Source of the DNA: an uncultured Opitutales bacterium
GTDB lineage: Bacteria > Verrucomicrobiota > Verrucomicrobiia > Opitutales > Intestinicryptomonadaceae
Length of the DNA: 5,523 nt
Reading direction: 5' to 3'
Assembly (NCBI GenBank): GCA_900552245.1
Contig: URYY01000132.1
Coordinates: 1 to 5,523, forward strand
Part shown: piece by piece, positions 1-5,523 of the stretch
Layout of the letters: every line of letters begins with the position of its first letter
Position numbering within the stretch: position 1 is the stretch's first letter
Translations under genes and position numbers: made by a program
Notes under the pieces: generated by a model
What the model saw: only the letters and a program-made list of their open reading frames with translations
What the model was told of the DNA's origin: nothing
Databases searched by the model: none

Positions 1-487
1 AGCGGCCGAGCGGGAAGTTGTTTACAACTTGGTGCTGAACAATCCCCTTTTTATCTATCAAGAATAGCCCCCTGTAAGCGATTAGCTCGCCTAAAATTAC
101 GGGGTTGCCATCATCGTCGATATCCTGAGCGCCCGCCAAGACGTCGTAGCTATCGGAGATAGTCTTATTTATGTCGGATACAATCGGGTACTCCACGCCC
201 TCTATGCCGCCCTTGTCGCGCGGAGTTGACGCCCACGCTTGGTGCGAAAATTCGCTATCTGTAGAGCAGGCTATAAGCTGCACTTTTCTCTTTTCAAATT
301 CTGGCAGCGCCGCCTGAAAGGCCCAGAGTTCCGTGGGGCAGACAAAAGTGAAGTCTTTCGGGTAGAAAAACAAAACCACATACTTCTTGCCCTCAAATTG
401 CGACAGCGAAAAATTTGGGACTATCTGCCCTTTTACGAGCGCGTTTGCCCTGAAATCGGGCGCCTTTTTACCAACTAATACCGACAT
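1..487 (-). CDS. Peroxiredoxin, AhpC/Prx1 (typical 2-Cys) family, C-terminus cut by window edge
   Basis: This is a thiol peroxidase that would reduce hydrogen peroxide and organic hydroperoxides in the cytoplasm using a peroxidatic cysteine. Reading the minus strand from ATG at 487 gives 162 open codons to the window edge, beginning MSVLVGKKAPDF. The active-site block FFYPKDFTFVCPTE (about residues 40-53) holds the family P-x3-T-x2-C pattern, with Pro43, Thr47 and peroxidatic Cys50. Further family blocks are STDSEFSHQAW (75-85), GGIEGVEYPIVSD (93-105), AYRGLFLID (137-145) and NNFPLGR (156-162). The resolving cysteine expected in a C-terminal VCP motif, and the stop, lie left of position 1, so the 2-Cys class is inferred. 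About ten extra residues with an acidic DDDGN stretch sit between DVL (115-117) and AYRG. The start is supported by AAGGA six bases upstream. The gene diverges from tatD. No thioredoxin or AhpF partner is visible. The family call is firm; the exact name (ahpC, tsa or prx) is open. Confidence 0.95.
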   Translation of the reverse strand, partial: MSVLVGKKAPDFRANALVKGQIVPNFSLSQFEGKKYVVLFFYPKDFTFVCPTELWAFQAALPEFEKRKVQLIACSTDSEFSHQAWASTPRDKGGIEGVEYPIVSDINKTISDSYDVLAGAQDIDDDGNPVILGELIAYRGLFLIDKKGIVQHQVVNNFPLGR

Positions 488-493
488 AAATTT

Positions 494-498
494 TCCTT
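494..498 (-). promoter_or_regulatory. Ribosome binding site of the peroxiredoxin gene
   Basis: On the minus strand AAGGA, within an A-rich run, lies six bases before the ATG whose first base is 487. This fixes the start of the peroxiredoxin, which also agrees with the usual N-terminus of the family. Confidence 0.7.
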
Positions 499-510
499 TT
501 TTTGTTGTTT

Positions 511-538
511 ATTTTAATTGCCAGCTAAATACTTTAAA
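511..538 (-). promoter_or_regulatory. Possible sigma70-type promoter for the peroxiredoxin gene
   Basis: Read on the minus strand, TTTAAA (533-538; four of six bases match the -35 consensus) is followed after 16 bases by TAAAAT (511-516; five of six match the -10 consensus). The -10 ends 23 bases before the start codon, leaving a short leader that contains the ribosome binding site. The region is AT-rich, so chance matches are likely. No equally good pair was found for tatD on the other strand. Confidence 0.3.
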
Positions 539-558
539 CGTCATTTTTTCTAAATACT
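525..558. repeat. Pair of 9-base direct repeats in the divergent intergenic region
   Basis: CTAAATACT occurs at 525-533 and again at 550-558, a 25-base step, between the divergent peroxiredoxin and tatD genes. The left copy overlaps the proposed peroxiredoxin -35 element, and the right copy sits just before the tatD ribosome binding site. It could be a regulator site or a chance repeat in AT-rich DNA. Confidence 0.35.
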
Positions 559-565
559 AAAGGAA
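559..565 (+). promoter_or_regulatory. Ribosome binding site of tatD
   Basis: AAAGGAA at 559-565 lies eight bases before the ATG at 574. It is the only clear Shine-Dalgarno site in front of a gene of the plus-strand cluster, which fits tatD being the first gene. Confidence 0.7.
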
Positions 566-573
566 ATTTTTAG

Positions 574-1368
574 ATGCAGCTAATAGACACACACGCACAC
601 CTCGATACTTTTGCGGAGAGCGGAACTCTGAACTTAGTTTTGCAGAATGCAAAGAGCGCAAATTTAAAAGCGATAATCTGCTGCTCTGCATGGCGCAAAG
701 ACTGGAAGCTCTACGAGCGCCTAAGCGCCGAAAATCCCGGCTTTATCAGCTGGCAGATGGGCCTTCACCCCACGGAAGTTTCGGAGGGCGATTTTGAATA
801 TCTAAGGGAAATGCCCAAATTTATAAATGGTGAAAACCCGCCCCTTGCAATAGGCGAGATAGGCTTAGACTACTACAAGTTTGAGGGAACTCCCGCGCAA
901 TTTGAAGCGATGCAAGCTCTGCAAAAGAAATTCTTTAAAGCGCAACTTGAAATTGCAAAAGACGCGGGGCTTCCGGTTTCAATCCACGCGCGCGATGCCG
1001 TGAGAGAGTCTATGGATTTGATAGCGGAAGTTGGCTTTGACTTTAAAAGAGTTGTATTTCACTGCTTTAGCGGAAATTTAGAGGAAGTAAAAGAATTGAA
1101 TTCTCTTGGGGGGCGAGCCTCGTTTACCGGCATAATAACTTTTAAAAACGCAGCTTTAATGCGCGAAGTAATGCTAAGCCAGGGCTTGGATAAACTCATG
1201 CTTGAGACCGACTGCCCCTACCTTGCGCCGACGCCCTTCAGGGGCAAGGGAAACGAGCCCTCCTACATAGTTTACACCGCAAAAAAGGCGGCGGAGCTAT
1301 TCAATATAAGCGAGGAAAAACTCGGCGAAATAACGACAAAAAACGCGTCGGAATTTTTTAAACTTTAA
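574..1368 (+). CDS. tatD: TatD family metal-dependent hydrolase (putative DNase)
   Basis: This protein belongs to the amidohydrolase-like TIM-barrel enzymes. Members such as E. coli TatD, YcfH and YjjV are metal-dependent DNases or exonucleases, linked to DNA repair or DNA turnover. The 264 residues match the usual family length and all expected metal ligands are visible: His7 and His9 in DTHAHLD, Glu95 in AIGEIGLDYY, His138 in SIHARD, His163 in VFHCFSGN, and Asp213 in ETDCPYLAPTPFRGKGNEP. GLHPTEV (63-69) is the usual GxHP block. The ATG at 574 places DTHAHLD at the very N-terminus as in relatives, and it has a good ribosome binding site. It is the first gene of a three-gene run, with 30 bases before prmA. 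Whether it acts like TatD, YcfH or YjjV cannot be told from sequence. No tatABC genes are in view, and the family has no role in Tat transport despite its name. Confidence 0.95.
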   Translation: MQLIDTHAHLDTFAESGTLNLVLQNAKSANLKAIICCSAWRKDWKLYERLSAENPGFISWQMGLHPTEVSEGDFEYLREMPKFINGENPPLAIGEIGLDYYKFEGTPAQFEAMQALQKKFFKAQLEIAKDAGLPVSIHARDAVRESMDLIAEVGFDFKRVVFHCFSGNLEEVKELNSLGGRASFTGIITFKNAALMREVMLSQGLDKLMLETDCPYLAPTPFRGKGNEPSYIVYTAKKAAELFNISEEKLGEITTKNASEFFKL

Positions 1369-1398
1369 GGCGAATTAAATTTCTGATTTTATTTTTCT

Positions 1399-2274
1399 AT
1401 GATTAAGATTTCAACCCCCATAAGCTACGAACTTCCCGACGCGCTCGAAGACTATCTCTGCGGCCTTGAGCTTTCAAATTGGAGCATAGATAAGGAAAAC
1501 AATTCAAACCCGCCGGAACTCGTAGGCTACTTTGAAAAGAGAGAAGATGCGGAAAAATCCTACGCGGGGCTTTGCGAAGTTTTTGATACACTTCCAAAAG
1601 ATTTCAAGATTGAAGAGATTTTAGATTCGGACTGGCAAAACGAATACAAGAAGTACCTCACAAGCTGGTCCTGCAAAAATCTCCACTGGGTGCCCGTCTG
1701 GGATAAGCCGAACTACAAGGTTCCCGAGGGCGACAAAGTATTTTACTTTGATGCGGGTCTAGCCTTCGGCACGGGCGACCACCCGACTACGCGCCTTTGC
1801 GCGATACGCATGCTAGACTATATTGCAAGCGTAGGCGACGTATCGAATAAGAAGCTAATCGACGCCGGCTGCGGCTCCGGAATACTCGCAATTTCAGCAA
1901 AGCTTCTGGGCTTTGGCGAAGTATATGCCTTTGACCGCGACGACGAGGCAATAAGAGTAAGCCTTGAAAACGAGGCCTTTAACGGTCTAAAAAGCGGCGC
2001 AATAGAATTTAAACACGCCGGCATTAGCGACGGCCTTGCGGGCAGAACTTGCGACATAATGCTTGCCAACATTCAAGCCGATATTTTGGAAATTTACGCT
2101 AAGGAGCTAATTTCTGCGGTATCGCCAAAGGGTGCGCTTGTTCTAAGCGGAATTCTTGCAATAGAAAATGCCGAGCTAAAGGCTCACTTTTTAAAAATTG
2201 GCGGCGAAAAAATCGCCTCCTGCGAGGCGGCCTTCATGGGAGAATGGTCGGACTTGCTCATAAAAATGGCCTAG
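1399..2274 (+). CDS. prmA: Ribosomal protein L11 methyltransferase PrmA
   Basis: PrmA is a cytoplasmic S-adenosylmethionine-dependent enzyme that trimethylates ribosomal protein L11. The 291-residue length is typical. An N-terminal L11-recognition domain (about 1-90) ends in DSDWQNEYKKYLTSW (77-90), matching the DWxxxWKK-type block of the family. The PrmA-specific AFGTGDHPTT lies at 122-131. The SAM-binding motif I is DAGCGSGILAIS (155-166), followed by the acidic end of strand 2 at AFDRDDEAI (177-185). The catalytic-region block is ANIQADIL (223-230), matching the NI-x-A pattern, and LVLSGIL (247-253) follows. The ATG start gives a normal N-terminus, but the 18 bases before it (1381-1398) are almost all T and A with no Shine-Dalgarno site. 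The nearest AAGG overlaps the tatD stop, about 28 bases upstream. The gene lies between tatD and the U32 gene in one apparent operon. Confidence 0.95.
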   Translation: MIKISTPISYELPDALEDYLCGLELSNWSIDKENNSNPPELVGYFEKREDAEKSYAGLCEVFDTLPKDFKIEEILDSDWQNEYKKYLTSWSCKNLHWVPVWDKPNYKVPEGDKVFYFDAGLAFGTGDHPTTRLCAIRMLDYIASVGDVSNKKLIDAGCGSGILAISAKLLGFGEVYAFDRDDEAIRVSLENEAFNGLKSGAIEFKHAGISDGLAGRTCDIMLANIQADILEIYAKELISAVSPKGALVLSGILAIENAELKAHFLKIGGEKIASCEAAFMGEWSDLLIKMA

Positions 2275-2275
2275 T

Positions 2276-4114
2276 GTGAGAGATAGAAGCATCATAGAAC
2301 TCTTAAGCCCCGCCAAAAATCTAGCCTGCGCAAAAGCCGCGATTTTGGCAGGGGCTGACACAGTCTATATGGGCGCTGCCGCTTTCGGCGCGCGCTCAAA
2401 TGCTACAAACAGCCTTCAAGATTTAAAAGAGGCTGCAAACTTTGCGCACGACTTCGGAGCCAGGCTCTATGTAGCGCTAAATACGATTTTAAGCGACGAT
2501 GAATTAAGCGAGGCAAAAAAGCTCGCAAACCTCGCCTACGAAGCGGGTGCAGATGCTCTAATAATTCAAGACCTCGGGCTAATATCCGACGACTTGCCGC
2601 CCATTGAAATACACGCGAGCACACAGTGCGACATACGCACGCCCGAAAAGGCGCGCTTCTTGGAAAGTGCTGGCTTTGATACGCTCGTTCTTGCCCGCGA
2701 GCTTTCGCTTTCTGAAATTTCCGCAATATCTAAGTCGGTAAAAGCGCGCATTGAGTGCTTTGTGCACGGTGCGTTGTGCGTGTCGATGAGCGGCAAGTGC
2801 TACCTAAGCTACGCCGTCGGAGGCCGCTCCGGAAACCGCGGAATGTGCGCCCAGCCATGCCGAATGAAGTATGAGCTCTTAGATGCCGACTTTAAGAAAG
2901 TCGCGAAAGACTCCTATTTTTTAAGTCTTAAAGACCTAAACCGCTCGCAGAGCATAGGCGAGATGCTCGATGCAAATGTAAGTGCATTTAAAATCGAAGG
3001 CAGGCTAAAGGACGAGGACTACGTAAAAAATGTAACAGCATTCTACAGAAAAATTCTAGATATTGAAATTGCAAAGCGCGGACTAAAGCGAGCCTCCTTT
3101 GGAGAGTCCAAATTGAGTTTTACCCCCGACCCGACAAAGACATTTAACCGCGGCTTTACGGAGTATTTTCTGCACTCAAACCAAACGGGCAATGCCTCCT
3201 TTAACACGCCAAAATCGCGAGGCGAATACATAGGCGTGGTAACGGAATCGCGCGGCGCAAAGTTTAGCTACAAGGGCACGCCCCTGCATAACGGCGACGG
3301 CGTTTTGTTTGAATTAAAAAATTCGGATATTGTAGGCACAAACTTGCAAACTGCAACTTCCGACAGCGCCATCTGCCCCGCCTCTTGCCCGCCCATACCA
3401 AAGGGTGCAAAAATTTGGAGAAACAAAAACCCGCAATTTGAAAATTCCCTAGCCCAAAAGATAGAGCGCAAAATTCCAATATCGATAAGAGTCTTTGAAT
3501 CCGAAAACTCCTACGTCTTCGAATTTAGCCACGATGAAAGCAATGTGTCGGCAAGAGTTGAGTTTGAGGCTTCAAGTTTTGAAAAGGCTAAAGATTTCAA
3601 TCAGGCTAAAGAGAATATTTTAACTTCTCTTTCAAAGCTTGGGCAGACTATCTTTGTTGCAAAAAAGCTAGTCTTTTCAGCCTCAAACGCGCCCTTTTTA
3701 AGAAGCGCCCAGATAAATGAAATCAGGCGAAACTGCGCGACAAAGCTTCAGCAAAATCTGCGAGCCCACTTTGACAATGCAAGAATTATAAACGTAAAAA
3801 GGCCAAAGCGCGCCGAAAATTTTGGCGATATTGAAAGCGACTATCACGCAAATGTTCTCAATAATTCCGCAAAAGCTTTCTACGAAAATTCGGGCATAGA
3901 CATCTGCGAGCTCGCCCCTGAATCCGGCGCAAAGCCGCTCGACAAAGTAGAACTTATGCGCACGCGCCACTGCATTCTATCCGAGCTTGGACTGTGCAAA
4001 AAGAAAAATCCAAACAAGCTAAAAGAACCGCTTTTCTTGAAGAATGAAAGCGCAACGCTACGATTAAAATTTAACTGCGGCAACTGCGGAATGAGCGTGT
4101 TTAAAGCCACCTAG
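2276..4114 (+). CDS. rlhA: U32 family protein, probable 23S rRNA C2501 hydroxylase (RlhA/YdcP-like)
   Basis: Proteins of peptidase family U32 are now known mainly as RNA hydroxylation factors: RlhA (YdcP) acts on 23S rRNA C2501 and TrhP (YegQ) on tRNA U34. This 612-residue protein starts with ELLSPAKN (8-15) and AGADTVYMGA (25-34). The U32 signature is complete at 160-178, with Glu160, Cys168 and Cys175, and is followed by GGRSGNRGMCAQPCR (182-196) with Cys191 and Cys195. KIEGR (239-243) and FNRGFTEYFL (290-299) are further family blocks. A divergent middle region (about 310-540) leads to a C-terminal TRHCILSELGLC (563-574) and FNCGNCGMSV (599-608). That tail and the length favour the long RlhA type over the roughly 450-residue TrhP type. 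The GTG start at 2276 is one base after the prmA stop; an in-frame TAA at 2261-2263 excludes an earlier start, and there is no Shine-Dalgarno site. The U32 family is certain; the rlhA name is inferred from domain layout, and a true protease role is not excluded. Confidence 0.85.
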   Translation: MRDRSIIELLSPAKNLACAKAAILAGADTVYMGAAAFGARSNATNSLQDLKEAANFAHDFGARLYVALNTILSDDELSEAKKLANLAYEAGADALIIQDLGLISDDLPPIEIHASTQCDIRTPEKARFLESAGFDTLVLARELSLSEISAISKSVKARIECFVHGALCVSMSGKCYLSYAVGGRSGNRGMCAQPCRMKYELLDADFKKVAKDSYFLSLKDLNRSQSIGEMLDANVSAFKIEGRLKDEDYVKNVTAFYRKILDIEIAKRGLKRASFGESKLSFTPDPTKTFNRGFTEYFLHSNQTGNASFNTPKSRGEYIGVVTESRGAKFSYKGTPLHNGDGVLFELKNSDIVGTNLQTATSDSAICPASCPPIPKGAKIWRNKNPQFENSLAQKIERKIPISIRVFESENSYVFEFSHDESNVSARVEFEASSFEKAKDFNQAKENILTSLSKLGQTIFVAKKLVFSASNAPFLRSAQINEIRRNCATKLQQNLRAHFDNARIINVKRPKRAENFGDIESDYHANVLNNSAKAFYENSGIDICELAPESGAKPLDKVELMRTRHCILSELGLCKKKNPNKLKEPLFLKNESATLRLKFNCGNCGMSVFKAT

Positions 4115-4146
4115 TGGGAATGAAAAAAATTTTTTCGGAGCCTACT
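4113..4146. terminator. Possible weak bidirectional hairpin at a convergent gene junction
   Basis: Two convergent genes are separated by 27 bases (4115-4141). In RNA, AGTGGG (4113-4118) can pair with CCTACT (4141-4146) through one G-U pair. Inside lies the palindrome-like GAAAAAAATTTTTTC (4122-4136). The structure overlaps both stop codons. It lacks the GC-rich stem followed by a T run of a classical terminator, so it is only a candidate. Confidence 0.25.
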
Positions 4147-5523
4147 TTAAAAGCTCAAGGGCTCTCTTTGAAATTTCGCGGGCGTTTTTAAATTCATTTA
4201 GGAAGTCCGCCCTATTAAGCTCAAAGGCTTCCTTGTCGCCGTCAAAGGCAGCCTGATACATCTTGCCCAAAGCCACCAGAGAATTGTAATAGACGGGATT
4301 TACCCAAGGCAAGGCCAGCTTTATTTCAAGAAGCCGCGAATCTATCTCCGCCTTCGAAAATTTTGCAATTTCAAAAATTTTCTCCCCCAAGACGGGTTCG
4401 AGAGAATCACCTTGGCGCTGGCGAAGCAAAATTGCAAGGCGCAAAATTTCGTCGTCCGACTCCTTAAGGCTCTTTACGCCGCCAAGCCTGCTATATATTT
4501 CGCCGAGCAAATAGGCTCGCCAATGTATGTCAAAATTCTTGCCGCCATTTCTATCTTTAATGAGATTCAATATCTCGCCGCGCCTATCTGGAGACTTTAA
4601 AATTTCCGACATAAGAGCAGCAAAATCCCTGCCAAATGCAACCTTTAGCGCAAGCAGATTCCAGTATGCCGAAGACTCCATAAATCTGTCAACCTCAGCA
4701 TTGGCTTTGTAATCGAACACCTTGTCCAAAAGTTCCGGCGGATTCTTCTGCGCATAGCGCGCCATCTCAAAAGTAACCCCGTTTGAAACTCTCTGGGCAA
4801 CCCTTGCGCCCATGGCAAGCTCTAGCCAATAAGGCACACTGCCAAAGGCCTTATCCCCGCCAATCGAGAATGCATAGGACTTTAAATAGAGGTTTATTAC
4901 GCGCCTAAAAAATTCCTCTAAATTTAAATCCATATTCGCCTTTACGGAGATTCTGTTGCTGCTGCCGCCCACACTCTCCAAAAAATTGCCGCTAAAATTC
5001 GCCTCGCTTTCCAAGAGCATGTGAATTTCAATCGGGTGCGATAGGGCTATCCCCCTTCCAAAAACCGCGACAAAAACCTCGTCTATGTACTCGCTAACTG
5101 AAGTTCCCAAATTTCGCGCATCGTAGTTTGTCGAGTAAACCCTTATATTTCCCGACGGCACCGTCGATTGGTAGAAATCGTGAATTTCAGGCAAATCCGG
5201 CGACCACTGCCGCTCTCTATCCTGCGTCTGCTTTATATCTTCAAGCAAAGCGCTTTTCACTTTTTCATCAAAGCGCTCCCCCTTCTTTTTTTGCTCTTGC
5301 AAAACTGCGTCCGCAATTTCCATGGCCTTGTCTTCCGGGGTATTAGAAGCGGATTTTTCAGCTCTTTTTTCGCCAGTATTATCTTTTTGAAGAGGCTCGC
5401 CAAAATTTGGAGCTTTTGCCTCTTGCTTTGGCTCAGATGCAGCGCTGGAATTTTTTTCGGTGTCAAAATCTCTATTTTTCAAAGTCTCGGCTGCGCCATC
5501 AAGATTTGAAGAATCGCCCAAAG
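4142..5523 (-). CDS. Uncharacterised protein, charged N-terminal region and cysteine-free folded domain, start outside window
   Basis: I do not recognise this gene. Minus-strand coding ends with TAG at 4142-4144 and stays open to the right edge, giving about 460 visible codons. The only start-like codon near the edge is a TTG at 5521, with no upstream sequence to judge it, so the true start probably lies beyond the window. Residues here are counted from that TTG. Residues 1-106 are rich in Lys, Glu, Ala, Ser and Asn and look disordered. From about 107 a folded region begins: alternating strand-like segments (NIRVYSTNYDARN, 125-137; PIEIHMLLES, 163-172), then predicted helices to the C-terminus ending REISKRALELLK. 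There is no cysteine in the visible part and no membrane segment. The order of strands, a helix at 202-219, and PYWLELAMGARVAQ (230-243) recalls peptidase MA-like proteins, whose HExxH helix is followed by a PxWLxEGxA block, but no HExxH is present. Location is unknown; the missing cysteines and charged linker would suit an exported or anchored protein. Confidence 0.85.
   Translation of the reverse strand, partial: LGDSSNLDGAAETLKNRDFDTEKNSSAASEPKQEAKAPNFGEPLQKDNTGEKRAEKSASNTPEDKAMEIADAVLQEQKKKGERFDEKVKSALLEDIKQTQDRERQWSPDLPEIHDFYQSTVPSGNIRVYSTNYDARNLGTSVSEYIDEVFVAVFGRGIALSHPIEIHMLLESEANFSGNFLESVGGSSNRISVKANMDLNLEEFFRRVINLYLKSYAFSIGGDKAFGSVPYWLELAMGARVAQRVSNGVTFEMARYAQKNPPELLDKVFDYKANAEVDRFMESSAYWNLLALKVAFGRDFAALMSEILKSPDRRGEILNLIKDRNGGKNFDIHWRAYLLGEIYSRLGGVKSLKESDDEILRLAILLRQRQGDSLEPVLGEKIFEIAKFSKAEIDSRLLEIKLALPWVNPVYYNSLVALGKMYQAAFDGDKEAFELNRADFLNEFKNAREISKRALELLK

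Noticed and set aside
239..478. A plus-strand 79-codon open frame
   Set aside because: It lies wholly antisense to the peroxiredoxin, whose protein sequence matches its family throughout. The plus-strand translation resembles nothing and has no ribosome binding site.
518..546. TTGCCA at 518-523 as a -35 element for tatD
   Set aside because: It matches five of six consensus bases, but no acceptable -10 lies 16-18 bases downstream (TCATTT and its neighbours are poor), so a tatD promoter is not called.
2403..2796. Overlapping minus-strand open frames antisense to the U32 gene
   Set aside because: They are shadows of a strongly conserved coding region, and their translations are arginine-rich or serine-rich with no recognisable motif.
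5451..5458. Run of seven T (seven A in the coding sense) near the start of the right-hand gene, as a programmed slippage site
   Set aside because: The frame is continuous on both sides and no overlapping second frame would benefit. A-rich lysine and asparagine codons explain it.
5128..5509. Plus-strand open frames of 72 and 113 codons with hydrophobic translations
   Set aside because: They are antisense to the lysine- and glutamate-rich coding of the right-hand gene. Lysine and glutamate codons read backwards give Phe, Leu and Ser, which mimics membrane segments.
5519..5521. TTG as the real start of the right-hand gene
   Set aside because: It sits two bases from the window edge with no visible upstream region, and the frame remains open. 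It begins in the middle of low-complexity sequence, so it is more likely an internal leucine codon.
1..5523. Possible mobile element, defence island, CRISPR array or RNA gene
   Set aside because: No transposase, integrase, terminal inverted repeats, spaced repeats or tRNA-like folds were seen. Apart from the right-hand gene, all coding sequences are common housekeeping families.

Overview
The window looks like an ordinary bacterial chromosome segment. It is densely coding, of intermediate GC, with short intergenic gaps and no sign of phage, transposon, CRISPR or RNA genes. It carries five protein genes: a peroxiredoxin cut by the left edge, a complete tatD-prmA-U32 cluster, and an uncharacterised gene cut by the right edge. 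The organism cannot be named from the sequence alone. The peroxiredoxin style, the weak use of Shine-Dalgarno sites inside the cluster and the unfamiliar right-hand protein would fit a Verrucomicrobiota/PVC-type genome, but this is only a tentative guess.

Layout: positions 1-487 (minus) encode an AhpC/Prx1-type peroxiredoxin whose C-terminus lies outside the window. An 86-base AT-rich divergent region (488-573) separates it from the plus-strand cluster: a TatD-family metal-dependent hydrolase (574-1368), the ribosomal protein L11 methyltransferase PrmA (1399-2274), and a long U32-family protein resembling the 23S rRNA C2501 hydroxylase RlhA/YdcP (2276-4114). The spacing of 30 bases and then 1 base suggests one transcript. 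The U32 gene starts at GTG directly after the prmA stop and is probably translationally coupled to it. Two of the three genes are predicted to modify the large ribosomal subunit, one on protein L11 and one on 23S rRNA.

The cluster ends 27 bases from the stop of a convergent minus-strand gene (4142-5523). That gene encodes at least 460 residues of a protein I do not recognise: a charged low-complexity N-terminal part followed by a folded helical region with no cysteine at all. Its layout faintly recalls peptidase MA-like (gluzincin) proteins that have lost the zinc-binding HExxH motif. Its true start lies beyond the right edge.

The window holds no evident new multi-gene system. The most interesting items are the uncharacterised cysteine-free protein, the pairing of prmA with an RlhA-like gene, and the divergent regulatory region with a 9-base direct repeat.
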